From contig CAJNDS010000763.1 in assembly GCA_905221605.1 (NCBI GenBank), positions 1 through 64,000 on the forward strand: 64,000 nt of DNA, given 5' to 3'. The position numbers and the translations under genes are program-made. Each line of letters begins with the position of its first letter. Position 1 is the first letter of the stretch. Under the pieces are notes generated by a model, which was given only the letters and a program-made list of their open reading frames with translations, had not been told where the DNA came from and searched no databases. This DNA comes from Symbiodinium natans (Eukaryota; Sar; Dinophyceae; Suessiales; Symbiodiniaceae). Below, piece by piece: positions 30,290-40,203 of the stretch.

Positions 30290-31494
30290 CTCCTTTGAAT
30301 CACAATGAGCATACAGAGAACATTGCGCAGGACGACACTTCGAGACTTTTGCGGCTTATGCGCAATTTCTACAGACAAGATGGAGAGTAGAGTAGAGTAG
30401 ACTCCAAAGTTGGAATCAAAGTTGTCCGAATGCCAAGCCAAGCATCAGCCGGGAAGGATTGCTCCCTAAGGCTCTTCTGCTTGAAGCCCGTGCCCGGTGT
30501 GCGGTGCTCCGTCCGGCGCTCCGGCTCCGTCAGCTGCTGCGTCAGCACCTTCACACCCTCCAAGGAGCACGCCGCCTCATTGCTGTCTTGTTTGTAAAAA
30601 TGCGCTTATATGCGCTTAAGAACATGGTAGCATGGATCCTAAAGTTCCTAAAGCGCCACGAGTTGCCTTTTTCCTCTCAGCCGGGCGACAATGTCCAGGG
30701 CTTGTTGACGCTCCAGCACTGCCAAAGTGATCTCCATCAAGCACCTTTTGCCCCCGAGACGATGAGAGAATAAAGAGCATCTTTTTATACCCGTTAATGA
30801 CTGCCTTTCTGCCTTTCTGCCTTTCTCCACACCTGCTTCAATCGCTGTCACAACCCTGAGAGTTTTCAAATTGAAAGCGCAGGCACCAGGTTCGGCTGAA
30901 AGGAACTGATGTGGTGCCCAGGACCAGCAGAATGCCGCTGGTTTTGCTCATGGCCTCAAGGTATAACTGTATAACCTATAGATTGCCATGTGATGACCCA
31001 GCCGCGCAGAAAGTATGCGCAGTGGGGGCCCTCCCTGAGTTCTTATCGTCGACTGCTTTTGAGTTGAGAAAAATGGGCCATCGCAACATAACCACACTGA
31101 AAGAGTCTGAGATCCCTCACATACATGCAGGGGTCCCAAGGCCGTTCGGAAACCTCGGAAGACCATATCGGCATGTCGAGAATCTGAAGCTATTGAATGC
31201 GGCTATTGGTTGTTGAGTCTGGAGGCTTTCAGAACACTCTTAACTTGCAGTTGTGTCAAGACTGGAGGCTTCGGAAACCTGCAACTTACGAATGTGATTT
31301 GCATGAGGGCATCCAGCCTTTGTGCCCCCAAGCATGAATCAGATGAACCTTGGGACCATCCTCAAAACCATATGATAGCTAAGAATCTGAGACCTGACCA
31401 CACAGATTTTTCGTATCTAAAGGCCTTTGGAATACCAATGAATACCAATACGATATACGAATGCATAATGCTGCATACTATCATGCCCTCCAGC
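30290..31494. other. Unassigned region upstream of the LRR gene
   Basis: No recognisable gene. The minus frame 30563-30369 has natural-looking text (VLTQQLTEPERRTEHR) but ends in GAGTA-type simple sequence (30382-30400). Confidence 0.35.
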
Positions 31495-31899
31495 TCAGGC
31501 ATGAGCAAACCAGGCGGGTGAATGGTGCAACTTGTCGGGCAGGACATCGTCTTGCCCATGTCGATGTGCATAGGCCCATGCCCAATATGGAGTATCATCA
31601 GAAAGATGTTTGGTTCGAAGGTGCTGCCGCACACATTGCAAGATGTCTTGGACAGGCTGGCCGAAAAAGAAAGTCAGGTAGCACTCCGGCTCCTGCACGT
31701 GAGCTGCGATCGTCTCCACAAAGGAACACCTCGTTGTCTCGGCAAGTGGCCGCAGCACCCAGCTGACGATGTCGTAGTGGTCAAGCCCAGAACACATCAA
31801 GGCCTTCGGCTTTGACGTTTCCGCCTTGGGCTCCCTTGATGTTTCCGACAGATCTTGCCAGTTCCCGCAGGCCGAGAGAGCGTAGTTCCTTAGAAGCAT
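31495..31899 (-). CDS. Exon of an unidentified protein
   Basis: A minus-strand open frame of about 134 codons with natural composition: LDHYDIVSWVLRPLAETT, SFVETIAAHVQEPECYLTFF and DDTPYWAWAYAHRHGQ. The pattern SFVE ... P..Y/W...  G.PV.D.L.C.R.H ... DD.PYW..AYA resembles a domain that I recall from uncharacterised dinoflagellate proteins. It is probably one exon of a larger gene. Neighbouring exons were not identified. Confidence 0.45.
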   Translation of the reverse strand: MLLRNYALSACGNWQDLSETSREPKAETSKPKALMCSGLDHYDIVSWVLRPLAETTRCSFVETIAAHVQEPECYLTFFFGQPVQDILQCVRQHLRTKHLSDDTPYWAWAYAHRHGQDDVLPDKLHHSPAWFAHA

Positions 31900-32934
31900 G
31901 CACAATCACCAACAGCACTCAGTCACATCAGAAACTACCTAACCAGCCAGCCATGATGCAACACCTCTGCCAGTTGCTCGAAGGTGATGGCCCTGTCTTC
32001 GGCAGCTTCAATACTGAAACCTTGCTGACACGCATCGGTGTGACCGAGCTCAAGATGAGAGAGATACTCTATTTGTATGATATGAAAACGTTTGACAGCA
32101 AGTCACGGCGTGAATATCTTGTCGACAAGGTCGCTACATGACCGGGGTCATTTGGAGAACGGAAAAAGGCGGCTGCCTGCAGGGAAGGCAAGAATACTGC
32201 GAGAATGCAAGCTCTTAAAAGTCAGATTCTTCTCAAGCTTGCGCGAGAAGACCTCGCCTCTGCGTGTGCTGAGGCTGAGTCTGGGCTCTCTTCCGTGTCG
32301 GCACTCCTCGGTTGCGCGAGATTGCACGGCTGCGGCTGATGCTGAGTGCATGTAGGCAGGTGGCACTTGCTCATCTTGCACATCCTCAGAGGCCATGTGT
32401 GCTCATGCCTTCCGGGCAACTCTCTCCAGGTCACGGCTTCTGGGCTACAGCTACGATCACCGTTTTGTTTTGCAGTGAACGTATACGTACGTAGAGTGCT
32501 ACAGCTGCTCTGGACTGGCATGTTTGCAGTTGCCTACAACGTGTCAAGAGGATCTACACATAGCTAAGCCAACTTCTCCTTGAGCAAATGTCCAACCCAC
32601 GGAACCGACAGGTGACTTGCAATCTGCTGCACTGCGCACATACCGTCACATAGACAACGACAAGACACGTCAGGACCCTTGGTCTTTGACATCTGCTTGC
32701 AACGGCCCTCTCCGAGGATGTGTCCCGCGGCCAACTCAGAAGACTTCTGGACAAGTCAATCATCCGATGTCCTGGGTGCCTTGTCCGCACGCCGTTTTGG
32801 TGCCGGAATGTCTCGGACGACTTTGGGGTCCACAGCACTGCGATCAATCACGGCCCAGCCATTCAATACGCCTGCCAAGTATGGCCTCAGGCGCACTCTC
32901 ATCGACGCCGCAAGAAGGACTTAACTGACAGAAC
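31900..32934. other. Unassigned region
   Basis: Several overlapping short frames but no recognisable domain. The plus frame ending at 32141 (LLTRIGVTELKMREILYLYD) and the minus frame 32396-32148 both look partly natural and cannot be decided. Confidence 0.3.
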
Positions 32935-33611
32935 TCATGGACTCATGCAGCCAAAGTGCGTGGCCGGCACAGGTTGTGCAGGTTCCCTGGAACTTGATGC
33001 CGGCTCGCTCTGTAGTGTCTCTCTCAGTGGAAGGGACGGCAGTGCTGGACCCCTTGACCCATCCTCAAGAACCATCTCGGGCATTTCTGACATGCCTGAG
33101 GCAAGCGCTGTTTCTTGCCATGATGGGCGGCTCCATGACACTGGACGGTCTTTTGGTGGAATGCCAAGCAAGTCATCAACGTACTCATCCAACAACCCAT
33201 AGGCCTCTTGTGAATCGGGTGAGCTCTGTGGCGAATTCTGGGAAGCCTGCAAAGGTTCAGCGGGGTCTGCTGTCGCCTTCGGCGCTGCCCTTGACCTCGG
33301 GGCTTGCCTGCCGGCACCGGTTGGAGCCACTTGCCCAGCTGTTCCAGTCGTTGCCGTCAACAATGCTTTCCAGTTGTCATCGTTCTCATCACCTGCCACA
33401 CTCAATTTTGTCTGCACCGATACTGCTGTTTTTTGAGCGAATCTAGATGAATCAGAGTGTAGAATCTAGCAAAAGTCTCGACAAAGCTGCCACAGGTTTG
33501 CAACTGTGACAAAGGTGGCAAGCTCTGGGCCGAGGGCTTTCGCGGTCCAACTTTGATGGGCCGCTTCTCTGGCTTGTCTCCACGGTTTGTGGAAGGTTGG
33601 ATGTGCCACAT
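32935..33611 (-). CDS. Two-exon gene for a predicted disordered protein
   Basis: Exon 1 is 33611-33483 (ATG, MWHIQPSTNRGDKPEKRPIK ... LQTCGSF) and exon 2 is 33411-32935 (TKLSVAGDENDDNWKALL ... stop). They are joined in phase 0 by a 71-bp GT-AG intron (AGCTTT|GTCGAG ... GTGCAG|ACAAAA). The product of about 201 residues is rich in Pro, Ala, Ser, Gln and acidic residues, with one more ordered patch (EAYGLLDEYVDDLLGIPP). No domain is recognised. It sits between the unidentified exon and the CCCH/G-patch gene on the same strand. A possible trans-splice acceptor (TTTTCAATAG) lies about 30 nt upstream of the ATG. Confidence 0.5.
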
Positions 33612-34029
33612 GCCAGGCCTAAGAGGGGCAGCCTATTGAAAACAGCACAATGAAGCACAGTGCCATTGACGACCTATGTTGACCTTCTTATGCCTCCGCA
33701 CCTCTCAGCTCCAAGCCCATTTCCAAAACCGCAACAATCGTTGCAAATTGGAGAGCGAGGCGTCAGTGGCTTGCAAAGTCACCCTGATTCACCGTAGCTG
33801 TGTGGTTGCCGTATCATTCCGGTAGTCTCTAGCTATACACCGAATCATCGACAATCACCACCTTGCAATGGCAAGTGCAGCAACGAGCATGCTGCGGACT
33901 GGCAGGGGGGGGGGCACACATGCAACGAAGCAATGCTATTCTCATGCCTGCTCACCTGTTGTGCATGCGCAGCGGCAACTTGTATCCCCAACAGCCCTAA
34001 TGCAAGATTCTTGATCACGCAGAAACTTT
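33612..34029. other. Short intergenic region
   Basis: No gene is seen. It contains a short G-run (33905-33914). Confidence 0.5.
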
Positions 34030-34866
34030 TCAGTGCAGCTTCACGTCACGAGACTTGACGAGAGGGTCTTCACCATCACTGCTCTCTTCGCTGCTCAAGA
34101 GGTTATGATGCACGAAGGGTGTGTTCTCCAGCTTCTGGCACTTCTTTGCCCGGGCATCTGCCAGCCGTGCTGCGCGCTCAGCGGCTGTCACGCGAATGGC
34201 ACCGGCATAGTGTGAGAAGCCCAACGCCGACGTTCCAGACGAATGCTCCAAGGCCACACAGGAGCCAAGCAGTGATGTGCGGCCCTGGTTCTCCTTCCCC
34301 AGGCCACTGCCCGCTTTGTAACCCATTTTCTCCATCATTCGCATGGCATTGGAGCCGTAGGTCTCTTCTTGAAAGTCCTTCTCGATCTCGCCTTCCAGTC
34401 CTTCCAGCTCCACATGCTCGGAACCCAGCCGCTCTCCGGCTGAACTGCTTTGCTTGCCACTTGTCTCCCGCCGTACTTGCTTGTACCTCGTGGCACTTTT
34501 CTCAACTAAATCACCTTCCCGGTCAGAATAATATGATCTGGCTTCATCCGCGCCTGACCATTGCTGATGTCTAAAGGTACATGCAGCTCCTTTTTCGCAC
34601 TGCCCACGTTGTAAGAAGGCACAGAATGGTACGCTGTTGGGGCTGCTGTGCGAGAATGGGCAGGAATCCTTGTTGCATCCTTTGGCGCTCCCAAAGAACT
34701 TACATGCAGAGTCAGTCGCGGAAGTCACGGAAGTTGGTTGGCTGTACGATGCGTTGGCCGCCGTGCTGCCATCCCAACTCTTGCCTTTGGACTTCCCCAT
34801 CTTGCCCTTGCTGCCCTTGCTGCCCTTGCCTTTCTCACCTTTGTCACCTTTGCCTGGAGGCGGCAT
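34030..34866 (-). CDS. CCCH zinc-finger and G-patch protein
   Basis: 278 residues from ATG 34866. This start is chosen because a strong acceptor (CTTGCTAACTGTAG) lies just upstream, inside the longer open frame that begins at 34935. Residues 1-30 are Gly/Lys repeats (GDKGEKGKGSKGSKGK). Two CCCH fingers follow: C-x8-C-x4-C-x3-H (CKFFGSAKGCNKDSCPFSH) and C-x7-C-x5-C-x3-H (CAFLQRGQCEKGAACTFRH). An acidic/helical stretch comes next, then a G-patch around residues 173-202 (AMRMMEKMGYKAGSGLGK). The combination is typical of RNA-binding proteins that recruit DEAH helicases in splicing. The exact orthologue is unclear; the layout is ZGPAT-like without being identical. The gene appears complete in one exon, possibly after a leader splice. 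Confidence 0.75.
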   Translation of the reverse strand: MPPPGKGDKGEKGKGSKGSKGKMGKSKGKSWDGSTAANASYSQPTSVTSATDSACKFFGSAKGCNKDSCPFSHSSPNSVPFCAFLQRGQCEKGAACTFRHQQWSGADEARSYYSDREGDLVEKSATRYKQVRRETSGKQSSSAGERLGSEHVELEGLEGEIEKDFQEETYGSNAMRMMEKMGYKAGSGLGKENQGRTSLLGSCVALEHSSGTSALGFSHYAGAIRVTAAERAARLADARAKKCQKLENTPFVHHNLLSSEESSDGEDPLVKSRDVKLH

Positions 34867-34935
34867 TGTTGGGAATCCCTTGCGATCCAAGCAGCTACAG
34901 TTAGCAAGAAAAGACTCGTAGATTATCCAGCCCAT

Positions 34936-35452
34936 CTGCAGATGCCTGTGAGTTTACCCTGGTGCTGAAGTACAGTGGCCAACTAGCAAGTCCTGAAGCC
35001 ATGCTGCAACGCAAGGCTACAAATCAGATAAGCAAGTTACCATCAGATCACATGGGTCGAACTTTTATCGAGCTGAAGCACTGCGAATACTCGACACTGG
35101 CTGGAGTTCCATGTTCCGTCTTCACATGTCTTCACTGCTGCAGTTGTACAAGCAGCGAACCAACACAACAGAGAGCTTTCGCAATGGTGTCTGTTAAGAA
35201 TTTTGAGACGCACGCGCAAATCACTGCCAGTCACGTCTGTACCGCGTTTAACGTGTAACTGACAAGGTGCGAGCCCGCATTTCTTCATGCCATACATGCA
35301 AGTTGCACACAAAGTGAGGCTCCGTATGTCTCAAGTCCTTGCTCGAAGCTCTAGTTCCACTTCCCGTGTGACTAGCAATATTAGCAATGTCTAGGAAACG
35401 GGCTCGTCTTATGAAGATTTTGTGCATCTTCTCGGCTAGCGGGTGAAACCTC
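34936..35452. other. Intergenic region between CCCH/G-patch gene and eIF3g
   Basis: No gene is seen. It would hold the eIF3g 3' end and the upstream part of the next transcript, possibly as a polycistronic precursor. Confidence 0.5.
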
Positions 35453-36316
35453 TCAGGCTCGTGGCTTGGCCCACTCCACTTTCATGATCAAGTTGTCGTA
35501 GCCATGGCCGTTCAATCGATCGATGGCCCTTTGAGCATCTTCACGGTTGTAGTAGGTAATGAACGCAAAGCCTTTCGACTGATACGTCGTCATGTCTTTG
35601 GCCAAGAAGACCCGCTGCAGGCGGCCGCACTGACCAAACAAGTCTTGCAAGTCTCCCTCTTTGACATCATCGGACAAATTGAAAACTCGAAGAGTGGCAT
35701 CCTGCTGTCCCGAGTAGTCCCCTCCCTTGCCCTTGCCCTTGCCTTTGCCACCATCACCCTGCGCTCCACGGAGACTGGGCGGCACGTACTTTCCAGGTGC
35801 GCCAGACGCCAGAGTTGCCGATGCTTCAGTTGTGTCTTTCTTGTCCTCCTCCCCAACGCCTACCTGGTCCTTCATCTCCTTGTTGAGGTCCGTCCATACC
35901 TTCTTCTCCTTCAGCAAGCTCTCCGTAATGGTCAAGCTCTCCTCGAAGAACTTCTCTTCTGCATCATCCTTTTGGGACAAATCCACATGGATCTTTTTGG
36001 CTGACTCCACTGGAATTTCTTCCACGCTTCTCATGCACAACGTCTTTTCGTCCGCCTCAGAGTTAGTGGCTGCCTTGCCAAACTTGTCCAAGGACTTGCG
36101 GGCTTGGATAGCCTCGTTCGTCCACTTTGTCGTCACAACTTCTTTCACCTTTTTGGTGATCTTGTAGGTCACGCCGCTCTTGTCGACGTACTCGACAATG
36201 CTTTTGATTCCATCCTTGTCGGCCGCTGTCTCGAAGTGTTGTTGTGCGTCTTGCATGGTGGTCTCCTCCTCATCGTCAAAATCTGCCCACTTCCGGCCCC
36301 ATCGCGTGTTGGACAT
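35453..36316 (-). CDS. EIF3G: Translation initiation factor eIF3 subunit g
   Basis: A complete single-exon frame of 287 residues from ATG 36316. The N-terminal eIF3g domain starts with WGRKWADFDDEEE and contains DGIKSIVEYVDKSGVTYKIT. The central APGKYVPPSLR (residues 173-183) is a signature of this subunit. A Lys/Gly linker follows (188-199). The C-terminal RRM covers about 208-284, with RNP2 LRVFNL (209-214) and RNP1 KGFAFITY (248-255). Length fits the family. eIF3g is an RNA-binding subunit of the eIF3 complex in the cytoplasm, acting in 43S scanning and reinitiation. A pyrimidine-rich acceptor (GCTTTCCAG) lies about 40 nt upstream of the ATG, suiting spliced-leader addition. No intron is seen, which may reflect retroposition. 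Confidence 0.92.
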   Translation of the reverse strand: MSNTRWGRKWADFDDEEETTMQDAQQHFETAADKDGIKSIVEYVDKSGVTYKITKKVKEVVTTKWTNEAIQARKSLDKFGKAATNSEADEKTLCMRSVEEIPVESAKKIHVDLSQKDDAEEKFFEESLTITESLLKEKKVWTDLNKEMKDQVGVGEEDKKDTTEASATLASGAPGKYVPPSLRGAQGDGGKGKGKGKGGDYSGQQDATLRVFNLSDDVKEGDLQDLFGQCGRLQRVFLAKDMTTYQSKGFAFITYYNREDAQRAIDRLNGHGYDNLIMKVEWAKPRA

Positions 36317-36659
36317 CTTCCCTGGTCTTCGCCTAGAGCTGTTCTGGAAAGCACGGATGAGAAAGAGGTACCTTCTACCTCGCTTTAAGCCGACATATTC
36401 ATGTCAATCATCTGATGGGCTTGCCATTCTGGGGTGCTGTTGGGACATGCAACGCTACACAGACAGGAGCGGCACACGTTTTTTGCATCCACTTCAGCGT
36501 CATATCATGATTCGAATGCAATGGCACGTGGCCTCTCTGAGAAGTCGGAACAAATTGTCCGGCAACTTCTGTTAAATGTGAATTAAGCATGTGACACCAT
36601 GTGACAGATAAGACTACTGCTGACATCGAGTGCCGAAGCCCCGAAGCGCAGATTCGGTA
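36317..36659. other. Intergenic region between TMEM65-glutaredoxin gene and eIF3g
   Basis: 343 bp without a gene. The two flanking genes are on the same strand, as expected for tandem dinoflagellate genes. Confidence 0.6.
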
Positions 36660-37445
36660 TCATGAGTTGCTCTCCTGATCGCTGACAGAACCTCCGGAAC
36701 CATACTTGTTGCCCACATATTTGCCGTGCATCCAAATGGACGGCGCGGCTGCCGAAGCAGTCAGTTCTTGCAAGTTTGCACGGTGCAGATCATGTGGCAC
36801 CTTGTTGAACACAAGTCCACGGGCAAGCAATGCGTTCTCAGCTTCCTCACAAAATGGACAACCAGGTTTGGAAAACACGACAACATCTGCTGCCTTTGTA
36901 ATTGAAACGGTAGTTGCCAAATGCGATGGCGTGCTTTGGAGACACTTCTCCGGCAACAGTGTCTCCTCGCCCTTGTTGTTGCTGGATTCTGGCTTGCCCT
37001 GCAGGAGCAAGGTCGTGCTGCCGAGCAACACGCCCAGCTGAACGCCAACTAAACGGCCCAAAGTTGCCACACGTCTGGTTTCCGGCATTTCCAACTGTTC
37101 AGATGTTAGATTGGCGCTGGGCAAGCCAAGCTTTCCAGCAAACGATTCGATGGTCCCACCAAACAACACGCCACAAGAATCGCTACAAAACAAACCAATG
37201 GCCGCAGCTGTGATTGAGGAGATGCCCAGCCGAGCACCCAGTACAGCATCCATGGTTGAACCAACTTGCGTCATCACCACGCAGTCTACCACACCGAATC
37301 CTATCATCGGCACGGCGCTCTGCAATGCATGGGCACGCAACTGACTCTTGGATGGCACCGCCTCAGCTTGGCTGACCGGTGCTGATGAGAAGCCTCGCCT
37401 CCGAGCAGATTGGCACAATCCGTTCGCAATCCTTCTCATTGCCAT
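36660..37445 (-). CDS. TMEM65-glutaredoxin fusion protein, predicted mitochondrial
   Basis: A complete single-exon frame of 261 residues from ATG 37445. Residues 1-22 (MAMRRIANGLCQSARRRGFS) are Arg-rich without acids, like a mitochondrial presequence. Residues about 36-145 match TMEM65: AVPMIGFGVVDCVVM, STMDAVLGARLGISSITAAA, SDSCGVLFGGTIESFAGKLG and RLVGVQLGVLLGSTTLLL, giving three hydrophobic helices. A polar linker (150-180) leads to a glutaredoxin domain (about 184-250) with CPFC at 196-199 (FSKPGCPFCEEAENALL), a cis-Pro-type APSIW (234-238) and GKYVGNKYGSGGS for glutathione contacts. TMEM65 acts at the inner mitochondrial membrane and has been linked to ion exchange. The fusion suggests thiol control of that function, which is inference. 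I know of no standard protein with this pairing. Confidence 0.85.
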   Translation of the reverse strand: MAMRRIANGLCQSARRRGFSSAPVSQAEAVPSKSQLRAHALQSAVPMIGFGVVDCVVMTQVGSTMDAVLGARLGISSITAAAIGLFCSDSCGVLFGGTIESFAGKLGLPSANLTSEQLEMPETRRVATLGRLVGVQLGVLLGSTTLLLQGKPESSNNKGEETLLPEKCLQSTPSHLATTVSITKAADVVVFSKPGCPFCEEAENALLARGLVFNKVPHDLHRANLQELTASAAAPSIWMHGKYVGNKYGSGGSVSDQESNS

Positions 37446-37830
37446 GGTTTATATCTAATGTGCGTTCACTGAGCCAAGTACACTAAACATGACACACTTC
37501 CACAGTTCGCCACGAATGTCTGCAACCCCAGGCGTGCGCGGCAACCCAGTTGCTGGCAAAAACATGCCGGAATGTGCCAAGGAAAAAAATTGCAACTCAG
37601 TCTGAAAGCTCAATACAGCTGACAAAATATAAGCTTATATATCTTATTCCCAATCGCGGGACAAAAAAAAAACTGTATCATTACACCAGCGAAAACCCCA
37701 CACAGTTGAGAGTGGAATGGCATGTTCTCCTGGCTAGTATATCACAAACATATACGTGATAGCAACCTCGTGAAATTAAGCGAGCTGCCGTTCTGGCCAG
37801 GACGACTTGGGTACCACCACTCGTTGGACA
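37446..37830. other. Upstream region of the TMEM65-glutaredoxin gene
   Basis: AT-richer sequence with a short A-run (37665-37672). No gene is seen, and nothing resembling a TATA or TTTT box could be assigned. Confidence 0.4.
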
Positions 37831-38167
37831 CACACACACACACACCCACGCACACGCACACGCACACGCGCGCACGCGCGCACGCGCGCACACGCGCACA
37901 CGCGCACACGCGCACACGCGCACACGCGCACACGCGCACACGCGCACACGCGCACACGCGCACACGCGCACACGCGCACGCCCGCACGCCCGCACGCCCG
38001 CACGCCCGCACACCTGCACACACGTGCACACACGTGCACACACGTGCACACACGCACACACGCACACACGCACACACGCACACACCACAGACACAGACAC
38101 AGACACAGACGCAGACGCAGACCCAGACCCAGACACAGACACAGACACAGACACAGACACAGACACA

Positions 38168-38218
<51 letters not shown>
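37831..38218. repeat. Compound CA-rich microsatellite/minisatellite
   Basis: Successive blocks of (CA)n, CGCGCACG, (CGCACACG)n, (CCCGCACG)n, (CACACGTG)n, (CAGACA)n and again (CA)n. The long open frames across it on both strands are artefacts. Confidence 0.95.
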
Positions 38219-38913
38219 GCGCACGCACCCGTACCATTCAGTTCATGCCGTATTCACCTTTAGAACAACACACCTCTTTTCCACAGGCTTTTCCATCACA
38301 GGTTAACCACTCCAACTCTCAGGTCTTTTAGTACTGTTAACCGCCCCATCACTCTCTTGGTATTCATTCACTGAGCTCTCTTGGAACACCCATGAAAACC
38401 ACGCCCATGAATCCGCCCTTGAGACCCTAACTAACCTCTTTAACCACTCCTTGAAATCCACCGTTCAACCACACGCTGTAACCACCAGTGAGACAGAACT
38501 TCTATCACAGGTTAACACGTCATGAGTTCACTTATCCGTGAAGAAACCGTACTAAGTTCATGGTTACGTTCTTGATTCCCTTTCCTTCACATCTTTCTCC
38601 CTTTTCCCGTATTATCTTGACAGGTACGCCCATGAAGTATTATTATGTGCTCACGGGTGAAGTGAATTATAAGTTAACGCATGAATTCACTGAGCGGTGA
38701 GAACGCAACCCAAGATTGAACGTTTTAAATGGGGTTTTCTTCATGGGGCAGTAAACCTTAATGTCAAGAGTTACACCTTAATTGACCATTCACTCGCCCG
38801 TAATATTAAAATGAAGAGAAAATAGTATTTTAATTACAAGCGAGTGAAAGAAATGAACGAACGCGTGAATTAAAAAATAGGATGTGAACGAAATGGGCGC
38901 TCCTTGTATTCTC
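38219..38913. other. AT-rich DNA with TTCATTCA/TTCAC words
   Basis: No gene is seen. Words such as GTTCACTTATTC, GAACGCGTGAATT and ATTCATTCAC recur. The same style continues at 39409-40134 and 47129-47490, on both sides of the GC-rich LINE copies. Confidence 0.5.
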
Positions 38914-39408
38914 TTTTTTTTTTTTTTTTCCCCTTTCGCTCTTTTACTCCTGCCCACTTTGTGTCCGGTCAGTGAAGGGGTCCTACGGAGCCTACGAGGC
39001 CCTGCGACTACGACAGGTGTCGCAGCGGCAGGCGGCTCGGCCCCTCGGCCTCTGCGAGGTCGAGAACGCGGTCGACCGGCGGACCCGCAATGCTGTTGGC
39101 TTGCGGCGGTTGGGGCCATGGCTGCCCAAGGGCAGTGCTTGCGACTGCCTGCTGCACTGCGACAGACAGCATGCCCCACCAGCGACGCGTCCAGCCGGAA
39201 GACGCGGCGGCGCGCAGGGCTGGCGGCGCTCTGTAGGACCGCAGTCGGACCAGGTCTCGCACCAGTTGCTGCGCGTCGCTGTTGAAGCGCCCTCCGACCT
39301 CGCTGCCAAGCACCAGGAGCTTCTGCGGCCCTTGGCGCCGGAGCTCCGGGTAGGTGGCCGCCTTGCGTCGCTCCGCTGCCCGTAGGGCGGCGCCGTTATG
39401 CGCCCCTT
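38914..39408 (-). mobile_element. 5'-truncated LINE copy with oligo-A tail
   Basis: A GC-rich block in AT-rich DNA. A run of 16 T at 38914-38929 is its oligo-A tail on the minus strand. The frame 39313-39008 (EVGGRFNSDAQQLVRDLVRL ... ) matches the C-terminal part of the large LINE (VEVGGRFGAEAATLLRLLAR), from a different subfamily. The flanks GCGCTCCTT (38898-38906) and GCGCCCCTT (39400-39408) match at eight of nine bases and may be part of a target-site duplication. Confidence 0.7.
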
Positions 39409-40134
39409 AAACACTATTATCTTCTTTCAACTAATCTCAACAGATACAAGTGAATGAAATGAACGCGTGATCTGTGCATTAGCGAAGGAAAGAAGATAAT
39501 AGAGGAAAAAGGGTGTCATAAAGGAGAACACGAAAACAATACCAAAAGCCCCAACAAATGCACTAATTCATGCGCACAGTACGCTTATAATATAGTACAT
39601 TTATTGGGTTTTTGGGGTTCACTTCGTTCACTTATTATTCTATTCTTTGCGTTCACATTGTTCACGCTTTATTAATATTAACCGGGTGTGGGACGCATGA
39701 CACTCATTCCCCTTTCTTCACAGGCCGGTTTTACTGTGTGGGAAGATCTCAAAGAGTGCGGTGAACTGCCAACTTGTCCAGCGGTTACACTATTAATGGA
39801 GTTTTTTTGACCAATCATCGGTTAACCCTTGATTTGTGGTTCGCCAAGGATAACAGGTTCTTGCATCCCAAGAGCTCCTACAAAAGGATTCTGATGGCAC
39901 CTCCATGTCGGCTCACTTGTTTCGTTCAATTCAATCATTCAGGCGTTTTCGTGCTTCACTTATTCATTACAAAACGCCCTCATTCATTCACTACACTTTT
40001 AGTATTCTTGCGCGTTCATTCATTCTATTCATTCACGCTTTATTAGTATTATTCCGGCGGCTACAAAATAATTAATGAAGCCGCCCTTATAAAAGCCCAA
40101 ATTTTATTATTAAATTCGTGCGTCATTACATTCC
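39409..40134. other. AT-rich DNA between LINE copies
   Basis: No gene is seen. CACGCTTTATTAATATTA-type words recur (39665 and 40035). It is probably the DNA into which the LINEs inserted. Confidence 0.5.
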
Positions 40135-40203
40135 TTTTTTTTTTTCCGCACACTTTTTGCGCCTGCGGGTGCGAGTCTCCGTCGGGGGGCTGGGCAGGGC
40201 GGC

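Noticed and set aside
34866-34935. Upstream extension of the CCCH/G-patch protein (MGWIIYESFL...)
   Set aside because: The stretch contains a strong splice or trans-splice acceptor (CTTGCTAACTGTAG), so the later ATG is preferred.
37722-38331. Long His/Thr/Arg and Cys/Val frames
   Set aside because: Direct result of the CA-rich compound repeat.
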